From JABSSA01 sp039984715 (lineage in GTDB: Bacteria; Pseudomonadota; Alphaproteobacteria; Rhodobacterales; Rhodobacteraceae), in assembly GCA_039984715.1 (NCBI GenBank), contig JBDWUA010000009.1:124001-188000 (forward strand): 64,000 nt of DNA, read 5' to 3'. A program made the position numbers and the translations under genes. This document shows positions 8,696-17,507 of the stretch, piece after piece; position 1 is the first letter of the stretch; each line of letters opens with the position of its first letter. Under the pieces are notes generated by a model. That model ran no database searches and was not told the origin of the DNA. It saw only the letters and a list, made by a program, of their open reading frames with translations.

Positions 8696-10261
8696 TTGAA
8701 CGCTAAATCTGACACACCAACTTTGGATGCGTTGTCCAAACGTGCTGTTTCGCGTGGGCGTTACAAATTTTTTTCCGTTCTGTTTGGGCTTGGCATTCTG
8801 TGCACGATTTTTGCAGTTCTGGTGTTGCTGCCGTTCAAATACGAAGCGCATGTGGATATTCTGGTGCGTGTCGATCGCGATGCGTCCCCGGTGCCGCAAT
8901 TGGGTGGACCGTCGGCGGATCAGATTGTTGTCACAGGTGTGCGTCCCGAAGACGTCGCAACGGAAATATCGATCCTAACAGGGCGGCAGGTGGCCGAAGT
9001 GGCTTATGAAAGCTTGGGTCCGGATTTTTTCTTGGACGAAGACGAACCGCCGGAAAATTTCCGCCAACGGGTGATCCAAGTCATCAAGGCGACGCTGGAA
9101 ACCGTGACGGATTCGGTTGAGGCGACGCTGATCAAACTGCGAATGGCCCGTGAAAGTACCCCGCGCGAAGACGCGATCAGCGATATAATGAGCGCGTTGA
9201 ACGTCAGTAAATCAGTGCGATCTGATCTGATTTCGCTGGGCGTGCGGGCCGGATCGCCCGAAAATGCGCGGGCCATTTTGTCCGCGATTGCCACGGCATA
9301 TTTTGAGGCGCATCAGGATGCGCGCGCCGTGTTTCGCGGCAATGATTTGTTCAAGGACCTACAAGCCAGAACAGAAGCCGAGATGGCAGAATTGGGTCGT
9401 CAGATCGAACAATCCAAAGTCGATTTGAATGTGTTTGATTTCCCGCTGTGGATTGAACAGCGCACATTACAGTTGGCTAGCTTGCAAGCAGAACAAAGCG
9501 TTGTTGCGCGTGAAAAGGCCGGGTTGGATCGTCAGATCACCAAGGTCGAAGCGGATCTAACGCGGATCAAAGACGCACCATTGGACGCAGAACCGTTGAA
9601 CAGCAGCGAATTGCTATCGACATTTCGTGGCGATCTGGGCCGAGCCGTGCGGGACATGCAACGCGACGTCGTGCGTTTTGGCCGGACGTCTCAACAGGTG
9701 CAAGAAGGCCGCGCTGTGATCGAAGCGCTGCAAGGGGAAATCCGGCAAGCTGACATTGCACACACTCAGCGTTTGATGCGCCAGTTTGAACGTGAAGACA
9801 TCTTGATTGACATCAAATCAGACAGCATCACGGCCTTGATTTCTGACATCGAAGGCGAAATAGCCAAAGTGTCCAGCAAAGACGCATCTATGCGAGCGCT
9901 TGAAACCAAACGCGCAGCCTTGGCGACCAGTCTGGCCCAAGTCACAGACGAACGCACGCGGTCAGAATGGTTGGCAGCATTGGATTCCAGCGGACCGGCG
10001 CGGATTACCATCCTTGACCCGATCACAGTGTCAGACAATCCAGTCGCACCCAACAAGGTGGTGATCCTGATCGCTGGAATCGTTGTGTCGATCCTTGGCG
10101 GTGTTGGATTGTATATCATCCTAACGCAGATGTTCGTGTTCCCCCAACAAAGACGGTCGACATTGTTCTCATTGTCCATGGAAAACGATGACCAAACCGA
10201 CGCGCAAGATTTGCCGGCAAACCCCATCCCAAAAACGCTTGGCCGTGATGCAGGGCGCTGA
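8696..10261 (+). CDS. GumC/Wzz-type chain-length protein
   Basis: Polysaccharide co-polymerase of 521 residues in the inner membrane. A membrane helix at about residues 25-46 is followed by the Wzz domain (YEAHVDILVRVD), a long periplasmic coiled coil (about 200-420), and a second membrane helix near 460-485 preceded by the Pro-rich VSDNPVAPNK. No tyrosine-kinase domain is fused, and no separate BY-kinase is in the window. The start is a TTG at 8696; no nearby ATG gives the full membrane helix. It is expected to set polymer length together with the Wzy-type protein and to contact the export protein. Confidence 0.85.
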   Translation: MNAKSDTPTLDALSKRAVSRGRYKFFSVLFGLGILCTIFAVLVLLPFKYEAHVDILVRVDRDASPVPQLGGPSADQIVVTGVRPEDVATEISILTGRQVAEVAYESLGPDFFLDEDEPPENFRQRVIQVIKATLETVTDSVEATLIKLRMARESTPREDAISDIMSALNVSKSVRSDLISLGVRAGSPENARAILSAIATAYFEAHQDARAVFRGNDLFKDLQARTEAEMAELGRQIEQSKVDLNVFDFPLWIEQRTLQLASLQAEQSVVAREKAGLDRQITKVEADLTRIKDAPLDAEPLNSSELLSTFRGDLGRAVRDMQRDVVRFGRTSQQVQEGRAVIEALQGEIRQADIAHTQRLMRQFEREDILIDIKSDSITALISDIEGEIAKVSSKDASMRALETKRAALATSLAQVTDERTRSEWLAALDSSGPARITILDPITVSDNPVAPNKVVILIAGIVVSILGGVGLYIILTQMFVFPQQRRSTLFSLSMENDDQTDAQDLPANPIPKTLGRDAGR

Positions 10262-11162
10262 CACAGATCGGGCATTGGGTCATGTTCTGGTCACCGGCGC
10301 GAGTGGCTTTCTGGGCCGTGCCCTTGTGGCTCGGATCAAGGCCCAAGGCGGACGCGCAACCGGTCTGACTCGGCAAGATGTTGACCAACGCGATGCGCGC
10401 GCCGTGCACGCGATGCTTGGACGTATTCAACCGGATATGGTGATTGATGCAGCGGGCGTTACGCCAGGGCGCGGCGATGTCGGTGACAACGTGACTATGA
10501 CTCAATGCTGGGTGGATGCCATCGCCGAATTGGATCGCGCACCCCGTGTTGTATTCGTGGGATCGGCTGCGGTCTTTGGGGACGGCGCCGCGCAAGACCG
10601 GGCCACGCGCGAAGACGATCCAATGTTACCCACCAGCGATTATGGACGGGCCAAACTTGAGGCATTGCAAATTGCGACGGTTGCGGCGGAAACAGGGTCT
10701 GATGTGCAGGTTGGAATAGTATTCAATTTGATGGGCGCGGGGCAACCTGACCATCTGGCACCCCAAGTGTTTGTGCGGCGTGCGCTGGAAACGCCGAAAG
10801 GCAAAACATACGACGTGGGACCGGTCGGGGCTGTGCGTGACTTTATGGATATCCATGATGCGGCGGATGCCTTGATCGCGCTGGCGCGATATGGACACCC
10901 CGGAACAGTGGCCAATATTGCAACTGGCCACGCAACGCGCATTGGCGATATTCTTGCGTTGTTAAAGTCGCGCCTTGGCGTTGATTGGGTCAGTCAAGGC
11001 AATGCCAATGACGCGCGCGGGGATTACGCGTGCTTTGGGGACCCGACGCGATTGATGCAAATGACCGGCTGGGCGCCACGTCACGATCTGGAAACGGCTC
11101 TTGATCAGATCATCGAGATGACCCGCCAATCAATTCAAAAAGACACAAGGACGGCTTCATGA
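10248..11162 (+). CDS. NAD-dependent epimerase/dehydratase
   Basis: Extended SDR of 304 residues with the Rossmann motif VTGASGFLGRAL starting about residue 13. An active-site segment VFVGSAAVFG and the YxxxK in SDYGRAKLEALQ are present, and VRDFMDIHDAADA is the usual conserved C-terminal region. The ATG at 10248 is chosen because it gives a normal N-terminus and overlaps the chain-length gene by only 14 bases; an in-frame ATG at 10188 would add twenty residues. It overlaps the next epimerase by four bases. Probably makes or reduces a nucleotide-linked sugar for the polymer. Confidence 0.8.
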   Translation: MQGADTDRALGHVLVTGASGFLGRALVARIKAQGGRATGLTRQDVDQRDARAVHAMLGRIQPDMVIDAAGVTPGRGDVGDNVTMTQCWVDAIAELDRAPRVVFVGSAAVFGDGAAQDRATREDDPMLPTSDYGRAKLEALQIATVAAETGSDVQVGIVFNLMGAGQPDHLAPQVFVRRALETPKGKTYDVGPVGAVRDFMDIHDAADALIALARYGHPGTVANIATGHATRIGDILALLKSRLGVDWVSQGNANDARGDYACFGDPTRLMQMTGWAPRHDLETALDQIIEMTRQSIQKDTRTAS

Positions 11163-12154
11163 GTTTTTGGAACGGTAAACGGGTTTTGGTCACCGGCGGT
11201 GCAGGATTTATCGGCAGTTTCCTGACCGAAGCATTGGTGCGCGCGGGTGCCGACGTCACCGTTTTCACGCGGTATTCTTCCCGGGGTATTGGCGGGGCAA
11301 GCGATGATATGGACCCAAGTTTGCGGGACCAAGTCCGCTTTATCATGGGCGATCTAAAAGACCCGGCAGGCGTGGCAACAGCGGCGCGTGGCTGTGACAC
11401 GATTTTTCATCTGGGCGCACATATTGGCATCCCATATTCTTATGTGCATCCTGTGGATGTCATTCAGACCAACGTTATGGGCACAACAAATGTTCTGGAA
11501 GCTGCCCGTCTGAACGACACATCAAAGGTGGTTCTGTTTTCCACGAGCGAAGTCTATGGATCGGCTCTGTATGTGCCCATTGACGAAGATCATCCACTGC
11601 AAGGTCAATCGCCCTATTCCGCCAGTAAAATCGCAGCCGATCAGATTGGGCTAAGCTATTATCGGTCGTTTGAAACGCCGGTCGCGATTTGTCGTCCCTT
11701 CAATACCTATGGACCGCGCCAACCGGCACGAGCGATCATTCCCACAGTGATCAGCCAAGCCATGCGCAGCGACGAAGTGCGTCTTGGATCTCTGCATCCA
11801 ACGCGCGATTTGATGTTTGTTGGGGATACAGTTGCCGGGGCCATGCGTGTCGCCGAAGTGGATGCGACCCTTGGCGAAGTTGTTCAATTGGGCACAGGCG
11901 TCGAAATCAGCATTGGCGATCTGGTCCAGAAAATCTGTGATGTTCTGGGCAAGTCACCCAAGATCATCGCCAATGAAACGGACCGACAACGCCCCTCCAA
12001 AAGCGAAGTGAACCGTTTGCTGGCGGCGACGGGCCGGGCCGAAGAATTGCTGGGATGGCGTCCGCAAGTCAGTTTGGAAGACGGCTTGGCGCAGACTGCT
12101 GAATGGGTCGCAGCGCATCCGGATTATTTTACGACAAAAGGCTATCAGGTGTGA
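11159..12154 (+). CDS. NAD-dependent nucleotide-sugar dehydratase/epimerase
   Basis: Extended SDR of 331 residues. Rossmann motif VTGGAGFIGSFL at residues 11-22, TSEVYGSA for the catalytic Ser/Thr, and the YxxxK in SPYSASKIAADQ. RPFNTYGPRQPARAIIPT is the classic sugar-nucleotide binding segment of dTDP-glucose 4,6-dehydratase / UDP-glucose 4-epimerase relatives. It resembles the dehydratases that start deoxysugar pathways (GDP-mannose or dTDP-glucose type). Ten bases separate it from the nucleotidyltransferase gene, which may supply its substrate. Confidence 0.85.
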   Translation: MSFWNGKRVLVTGGAGFIGSFLTEALVRAGADVTVFTRYSSRGIGGASDDMDPSLRDQVRFIMGDLKDPAGVATAARGCDTIFHLGAHIGIPYSYVHPVDVIQTNVMGTTNVLEAARLNDTSKVVLFSTSEVYGSALYVPIDEDHPLQGQSPYSASKIAADQIGLSYYRSFETPVAICRPFNTYGPRQPARAIIPTVISQAMRSDEVRLGSLHPTRDLMFVGDTVAGAMRVAEVDATLGEVVQLGTGVEISIGDLVQKICDVLGKSPKIIANETDRQRPSKSEVNRLLAATGRAEELLGWRPQVSLEDGLAQTAEWVAAHPDYFTTKGYQV

Positions 12155-12164
12155 GGAGGACGAC

Positions 12165-12872
12165 ATGAAGGCTGTAATTCTCGCCGGAGGAAAAGGGACC
12201 CGTTTGCGGCCCTATACCTCGGTTTTACCCAAACCATTGATGCCCATTGGGGATTTACCGATCCTCGAAATCATCATGCGACGTCTTGAAAAAGCGGGCG
12301 TGACCGAGGTGGTGATTGCCATCGGGTATTTGGGCAGTCTCATCCAGACCTATCTGGAACAAAGCCCGATTTCGAAACGCATGAAGATCCGTTATCATCT
12401 TGAGGACAAACCCCTTGGGACAGCGGGGGCGATTGGCACAATCGATGGGCTGGATGAACCGTTTTTCGTGATGAACGGCGATCTGCTGTCCAACATTGAT
12501 TTCGGCGCGATGATGCAACGTCACAAGGACGCAGATGCGGCTCTAACTGTGGGGGTTGTGTCAACCGAGGTGCAAATTCAATTGGGTGTTCTAGCGTTGA
12601 ATGATGGGGATCAGATCACCGGATATGATGAAAAACCCACCATGTCCTATGCTGCGAGCATGGGCATTTATGTTTATTCGCCTGCGGCTAAATCTTTGAT
12701 TGAACCCGGCGAATATCTGGACGCGCCGACATTGGTTTTGCAGCTGATTGAGCAAGGGCAAAAGGTCGTTGGCTTTACTGACCCTTGCCGTTGGATCGAT
12801 ATCGGCAACCATGGTGAATATGAACGGGCACAGCAGGAATACGAAGAAAACCCAGATACGTTTCTGGTATGA
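12165..12872 (+). CDS. Sugar-phosphate nucleotidyltransferase
   Basis: Nucleotidyltransferase of 235 residues that makes an NDP-sugar from NTP and a sugar 1-phosphate. The N-terminus has AVILAGGKGTRLRPYT and the PKPLMPIGDLPILE motif. FFVMNGDLL carries the metal-binding Asp, and CRWIDIGNHGEY is near the end. Length and motifs fit the short, single-domain mannose-1-phosphate guanylyltransferase / glucose-1-phosphate thymidylyltransferase-like group; no hexapeptide-repeat or CBS domain is attached. A GAGGACG ribosome site precedes the ATG. Base specificity is uncertain. Confidence 0.87.
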   Translation: MKAVILAGGKGTRLRPYTSVLPKPLMPIGDLPILEIIMRRLEKAGVTEVVIAIGYLGSLIQTYLEQSPISKRMKIRYHLEDKPLGTAGAIGTIDGLDEPFFVMNGDLLSNIDFGAMMQRHKDADAALTVGVVSTEVQIQLGVLALNDGDQITGYDEKPTMSYAASMGIYVYSPAAKSLIEPGEYLDAPTLVLQLIEQGQKVVGFTDPCRWIDIGNHGEYERAQQEYEENPDTFLV

Positions 12873-12891
12873 TGCACAAGGTCACTGACGT

Positions 12892-14169
12892 ATGATGAAA
12901 ATGCTCAAAGTTGCTCTTGTCCCGGTGGGCAAGGCCGCGCTGGCCGCGGTTGGCTTTGGCATTTCTGTTTATGTCGGACGGACTTTGGGCAGTGAAGCGT
13001 TTGGAGTATATGCAGCCGGCACAACCATGGTGGTTGTGTTTGCCGGTATCATTCAGCACGTCGCTGACGCCGCCTACTTGCGCGCAATCGACCAGATGGA
13101 TGCAGACCAAGAACATGTGGCGATCCGTGCCAACATCGCTTTGCGCGTGTTGGGCGTCGTGGGGTCCGTTGGCCTGATCCTGCTGGGATATGCAGTCGCG
13201 CAAAGCGGCGGGTTTGAATTGCCCTTTTCGGGTCTGATGATTGCGATGATCTGTGCCGGTGTCGCCGCCACAGTTTTGATGAGCATTCCGCAGATCATTC
13301 ACCAATCGCGACAACATTATGGACGGTATTTGGTGCTGGATATGGCCATGTACGCATTGCGCGTATCAGGCCTTTTTGCGCTGACGCTTGCTGGTAAATT
13401 TACGACCCTTTTGGCATTTGTCGTACAGGCCGCTGCACCAGCGTTGTCGATCTTTGGCAGCCCTGCGCGCCTTGGCCCGGCAGCGACGCGCGCGCAGATA
13501 CGTGCCGCGATGGGGCATATGGTGCGGCTGGGGGGATGGATCGGATTGGCCTTTGTTTTTTCCATCGTCACCGGCAAGCTTGATTTGCTGATGTTGGCCT
13601 TTTTAGGGTCAACTAAAGATGCGGGCCTCTATGCGGCTGCCATCAATTTGGCCATCATCGCAGAATTCGCCGGGGCCTTTCTGCTGGTGGTGTATTATCC
13701 AAATATCCTGCGTTGGCATCGCGAAGGTACATTGCGCCGCGTGTTGTTGCAGTTCTTGGCAGTCGCTGTCCCGCTTGCCTGTGTAATCGGTTGGGTTGGC
13801 GTTTCGAATGCGCAGTCCATCATGGAAACTGTCTTTGGCACAGAATTCAGCGCCTCAGGGCCCATTTTCGCAGTTTTGTTGCCTTTGACGCTGTTCATGT
13901 TGACGGTCCAACCCGTGGCCGCACCCTTCATCAACCTGCGCGCCCCACATATTCTGTGCATCATCGAAGGTGTGGGCCTGATCGCGATCATCGCAGCCTT
14001 ATTGATTTTCATCCCAAGCCACGGCGCAATGGGCGCTGCTTGGTCGATGTTCGCCATTCGCGGAAGTGTCGGTTTGGCCATCCTCGGATGGGCCCTGTTC
14101 TCTGCACGCCCCGACACTGAAACCACAATTGCCGCGACCCCCGAATTGAAGACGGAAGCCCAGATATGA
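12892..14169 (+). CDS. Wzx-type oligosaccharide flippase
   Basis: Polytopic membrane protein of 425 residues with about twelve hydrophobic segments and few charges, matching the MATE/MOP exporter (polysaccharide synthase) family. The N-terminal GFGISVYVGRTLGSEAFGVYA segment is characteristic. It presumably flips the undecaprenyl-linked repeat unit across the inner membrane for polymerisation. It overlaps the FkbM methyltransferase gene by four bases. Confidence 0.85.
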   Translation: MMKMLKVALVPVGKAALAAVGFGISVYVGRTLGSEAFGVYAAGTTMVVVFAGIIQHVADAAYLRAIDQMDADQEHVAIRANIALRVLGVVGSVGLILLGYAVAQSGGFELPFSGLMIAMICAGVAATVLMSIPQIIHQSRQHYGRYLVLDMAMYALRVSGLFALTLAGKFTTLLAFVVQAAAPALSIFGSPARLGPAATRAQIRAAMGHMVRLGGWIGLAFVFSIVTGKLDLLMLAFLGSTKDAGLYAAAINLAIIAEFAGAFLLVVYYPNILRWHREGTLRRVLLQFLAVAVPLACVIGWVGVSNAQSIMETVFGTEFSASGPIFAVLLPLTLFMLTVQPVAAPFINLRAPHILCIIEGVGLIAIIAALLIFIPSHGAMGAAWSMFAIRGSVGLAILGWALFSARPDTETTIAATPELKTEAQI

Positions 14170-15083
14170 CAGTTATTTATCGAAAATCACTTGCCTCAAC
14201 CCTACTGGATCAACTGAACGTCCGGCTTGTGCGCGCCATGACAAAGCGGCGCAAGGCGCAGAACGCCCCGCGTATGTTCGTAGCACCTGATGATTATATT
14301 GGTGAAACCATTCTGGCCGAAGTGCTGTTCGAAAAGGGCTATTTGAACGCATTAGACGCTATTTTGGGCAAAATGAACATTGGCACACAGCCGGGTGATG
14401 TTGCGTTGGATATTGGGGCAAACATCGGCAACCACGCGCTGCATTTTTCAGGCAAGTTTGGGCATGTGCATTGCTTTGATCCAAACCCAATGATCGCGCG
14501 CGTTCTTGAGGCGAATATGATGTTGAATGACATCGTAAACGTCACTGTTCACCGCGTTGCCCTATCTGACGAAGACGAACAACTGCCTTATGTGCAGCAC
14601 GATTCAAACCTTGGCGGCAGTGGCTTTTTGCGGGACGGCGAAACCGTCGATGAACCCGGTGCGCGGATGAAAGGCGAACTGGATTTGCGTCATGCAGGGA
14701 ATTTTTGCACGTCTCTTTTGAAAGAGGGGCAAAAGGTTCAACTGATCAAAATCGACGTTGAAGGGCTTGAGGACAAAGTGCTGTCAGGTCTGCGCGACCT
14801 GATCGCGGAACACAAACCCTTGCTGTTGATAGAAGTCACCGGGGATTCCGTCGGCCAACGCGTAAAAGACCTAATCGCAGAGTATGATTACGATCCATTG
14901 CAGGAAATTTTCAATGATCTTCGGTTTGGCAGCGACCCGCTGGCGAAACGGTTCTTGCGCGCGATCACCTCGCAAGTCACCTATTCACTGCGCCCGCTGG
15001 ATACATTTGCCGATCGCATTTACCCAATGACGATCAGCGCCCCACGTGGCGTGTTGGCCGAAAAAGGGCTGACTGGCGGCTAA
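14166..15083 (+). CDS. FkbM family methyltransferase
   Basis: SAM-dependent methyltransferase of 305 residues. Motif I is ALDIGANIGNHALHF at about residues 79-93, followed by the acidic FDPNP, and the FkbM signature LIKIDVEGLEDKVLSGL is near residue 200. FkbM enzymes O-methylate sugars and small molecules, so a methyl decoration of the polymer is likely. It is in a tightly coupled tail of the locus: four-base overlap before it and a one-base overlap with the deacetylase after it. Confidence 0.87.
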   Translation: MTVIYRKSLASTLLDQLNVRLVRAMTKRRKAQNAPRMFVAPDDYIGETILAEVLFEKGYLNALDAILGKMNIGTQPGDVALDIGANIGNHALHFSGKFGHVHCFDPNPMIARVLEANMMLNDIVNVTVHRVALSDEDEQLPYVQHDSNLGGSGFLRDGETVDEPGARMKGELDLRHAGNFCTSLLKEGQKVQLIKIDVEGLEDKVLSGLRDLIAEHKPLLLIEVTGDSVGQRVKDLIAEYDYDPLQEIFNDLRFGSDPLAKRFLRAITSQVTYSLRPLDTFADRIYPMTISAPRGVLAEKGLTGG

Positions 15084-15910
15084 TGGCATTTACGCTTTTC
15101 CTTTATCATTCGATTGATGACAGTGGTTCGTTCTTGTCTGTATCGCCCGCGCAGTTTCGCGCGCAGATGGAGGCCGTAAAAAGATCCGGCCGCCGTGTCC
15201 TAAGCGTGGCTCAGGCGGCTGATGCGGCGGCACGAGGGGACCAGCTGTCTGATGCCGTGGCGATCACTTTTGACGATGCCTATCAATCAGTTGCGGACAA
15301 CGCGTGGCCGATCTTGCGCGATTTGAATATGACCGCGACAGTGTACTGTGTCAGCGCCTTGATGGGGCAAACCGCAGCGTGGCTGCCCCGGCAGTTTCCA
15401 GCAATTTTTGGCGATGACCCGGCATTGGCAATGGCCGAGTTTGATCAGAGCATAGGCGTGGCAGCGATCAAAGATCGCGCCTTGGCGGCTGATCCGATTG
15501 GCGCGTTTCGCATATCTGCAAACTTACCGATCATGACATGGGACACCGCCCGCGACTTGATTGCGGAAGGCATGGATGTGGGCGGCCACACACAAACCCA
15601 TCCCTATCTCACGCACCTTGATCCATCCGAACGGACCACCGAAATTCGAGCCGACCGCTACGCATTGCAAGACGGTTTGGGACACGCCGTCACAACATTT
15701 GCCTATCCGTTTGGTGATCACGACGCGGCGACGTGCAAGGCGGTCGCTGATGCGGGCTACAGCGCCGCAGTAACAAGCGCCCCCGGAGCCGTTCGCTCCC
15801 CGTCCGCGCGCCCTTTTGAATGGGCCCGTATCGGGGTCTGGCCGCAAGTCAGCTCTTGGAAAATGCGCCTGTATTTGTCTCGTTTTTATGCACTGGCCCG
15901 GCCCGCGTGA
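15083..15910 (+). CDS. Polysaccharide deacetylase (NodB/CE4) family
   Basis: Carbohydrate esterase 4-type protein of 275 residues. The catalytic Asp-Asp motif is ITFDDAYQS and the metal-binding H-x-x-x-H is in GGHTQTHPYLTH. No signal peptide is visible, so it may act in the cytoplasm on a lipid-linked or nucleotide-linked intermediate instead of on exported polymer. The FAYPFGDHD motif is also typical. The ATG at 15083 overlaps the upstream stop by one base. Confidence 0.87.
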   Translation: MAFTLFLYHSIDDSGSFLSVSPAQFRAQMEAVKRSGRRVLSVAQAADAAARGDQLSDAVAITFDDAYQSVADNAWPILRDLNMTATVYCVSALMGQTAAWLPRQFPAIFGDDPALAMAEFDQSIGVAAIKDRALAADPIGAFRISANLPIMTWDTARDLIAEGMDVGGHTQTHPYLTHLDPSERTTEIRADRYALQDGLGHAVTTFAYPFGDHDAATCKAVADAGYSAAVTSAPGAVRSPSARPFEWARIGVWPQVSSWKMRLYLSRFYALARPA

Positions 15911-15915
15911 CAACT

Positions 15916-17196
15916 ATGACAGACCCGAAAAACAACGTATTCTCGTATTTGACCTGTCCGGTTGATGCTAGCCCGCTGGAATTGACTGTTCTTGAACGTG
16001 ACGCACAAGGTCGCCCTGAAACGGGTCTGTTACTGGGCAAAACGCGCTTATATCCAATGATCCTTGGCATTCCGCGATTGATTGCCGACGACACACGTGG
16101 GCCTTTGGTTGCGATGCTACAGCGAGGTGATTTTGACGCTGCGGCGGATCTTGCCCTCAGCTGGCCGGACAAAAACCTGTCAAACCGGGTACAGCGCAAA
16201 TTGTCCAAACTGTTGTTGCGTGTGGCCCCCCGTTTCAGGATCGCGCACATGATTGCTGCAGGCCTCAGCACCGGGCGCAGTCTGCGCGCATCTGGCGGTA
16301 CCGTCGAAGACATGTTGCACAATCTAGAAAGCGGGATTTTCGTGGACTGGCTTTTGCACCGCTTTAGTGCCCGCACCTTCAAGCCTTTGATGACATTGTC
16401 GAGCTTGCTGCGTCCAAATGATCTGGTTCTGGATGTCGGCGGCGGGTTTGGGCACGGCGCGTGGGTGCTGTCCAATCACGTTCCACCAGAACAAATTGTC
16501 ATGGTCGATTCCGTGTTCGCGCATCTTCATGTTGCACGAACCCGTATGGTTCAAGGTGCGCACTGCGTGGCCGCTGACGTGTCTCATGGCTTGCCGTTTA
16601 GTGGCGTCGCCTTTGACAGCGTTGTTATGTCCGACACATTTCACTTCGTGCCTGATCAACACCAACTGGCGGGTGAGGTCATGCGGTTGTTGTCCCCACA
16701 AGGGCGTTTGATCCTTAGCCAGATTCACAACGGCCTAATTCCTGATGAGTTCACCGGATCACCGCGTTCGCCGCAGGGCTATCTTGATCTGTTCCCAGAC
16801 CTTCAATGTTCGATCATGCCGAATTCAGATTTGCTCAGGATGTATGCCGAAGAATTGCCGTTGAACATCGCCAAAGAGATTGATCTGAAATCTTTGGAAC
16901 ACGTCTCTGAACTTTCCTTAATCGCGGATCGCGACGGCAGCGTCTTGACCAATCACGCGCCACCGCCTGTTGATACACGCAATCTGCATCTTGCATCCGT
17001 GTTGACGGAAAACGAAAACGGACAGCTGGAACCCAACACTCGCATTTCTGAAATCGTTTGCCGCTTTCTGTATTGGCCAGTTTGCTCGAATTTGGCTGCA
17101 ACAGACGTTTTAGAGGGCGTCGCGCAGCAATACGCACGATCCGGCGTAACCGTGAGCGTCCCAGAACATTACTTTGACCTACAAAAAGACCGCTGA
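15916..17196 (+). CDS. Class I methyltransferase with Trm112-like N-terminus
   Basis: Protein of 426 residues. The N-terminus (YLTCPVDASPLEL ... LYPMILGIPRLI) resembles the short Trm112-like module found in front of some bacterial methyltransferases. The methyltransferase core follows with LVLDVGGGFGHGAWVL as motif I at about residues 172-187 and a later FDSVVMSDTFHFV segment. I start it at the ATG at 15916; a GTG at 15907 overlapping the deacetylase stop is an equally workable start. As the last gene of the polysaccharide run it may methylate the glycan or end the chain. Confidence 0.75.
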   Translation: MTDPKNNVFSYLTCPVDASPLELTVLERDAQGRPETGLLLGKTRLYPMILGIPRLIADDTRGPLVAMLQRGDFDAAADLALSWPDKNLSNRVQRKLSKLLLRVAPRFRIAHMIAAGLSTGRSLRASGGTVEDMLHNLESGIFVDWLLHRFSARTFKPLMTLSSLLRPNDLVLDVGGGFGHGAWVLSNHVPPEQIVMVDSVFAHLHVARTRMVQGAHCVAADVSHGLPFSGVAFDSVVMSDTFHFVPDQHQLAGEVMRLLSPQGRLILSQIHNGLIPDEFTGSPRSPQGYLDLFPDLQCSIMPNSDLLRMYAEELPLNIAKEIDLKSLEHVSELSLIADRDGSVLTNHAPPPVDTRNLHLASVLTENENGQLEPNTRISEIVCRFLYWPVCSNLAATDVLEGVAQQYARSGVTVSVPEHYFDLQKDR

Positions 17197-17507
17197 CGTA
17201 TTTTGGCGGAATATTCGCAGAAAGTGACCATTTAGAGCCTAGTATATATTGGCGCTCGTTGTTCGAATGTCTGTTCCATCGGGCCATCAATATAGAAACC
17301 TACGCAAAGGACATTCCACCGCTCTACATCTGCCACTCGAAACAAAATGGGCTCGTAGCAGGCTTTCGCAGCACGCCCGACCAAGGATTTCTTTGCTGGC
17401 AATAAATACTGCTGCAGTGCAGCTCGTGTCGCGAGTTCATTTTAAACTGGATTGATTGTCATCGACCGCAAGAGAGCTGCCTTGAGTCGACGCTTGTTTC
17501 ATGTCGG
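17197..17507. other. Intergenic region between convergent units
   Basis: These 311 bp lie between the end of the polysaccharide locus and the 3' end of the lacI-family gene. I see no strong terminator hairpin with a T-run and no RNA gene. A plus-strand frame is open from 17178 to 17405 without an ATG and reads as plausible protein (for example AINIETYAKDIPPLYI), so a decayed or very small gene is possible. Confidence 0.4.

Noticed and set aside
12775..13317. 180-codon minus-strand frame over the flippase gene
   Set aside because: His-, Asn- and Gln-rich composition and full overlap with a well-supported membrane protein mark it as a shadow frame.
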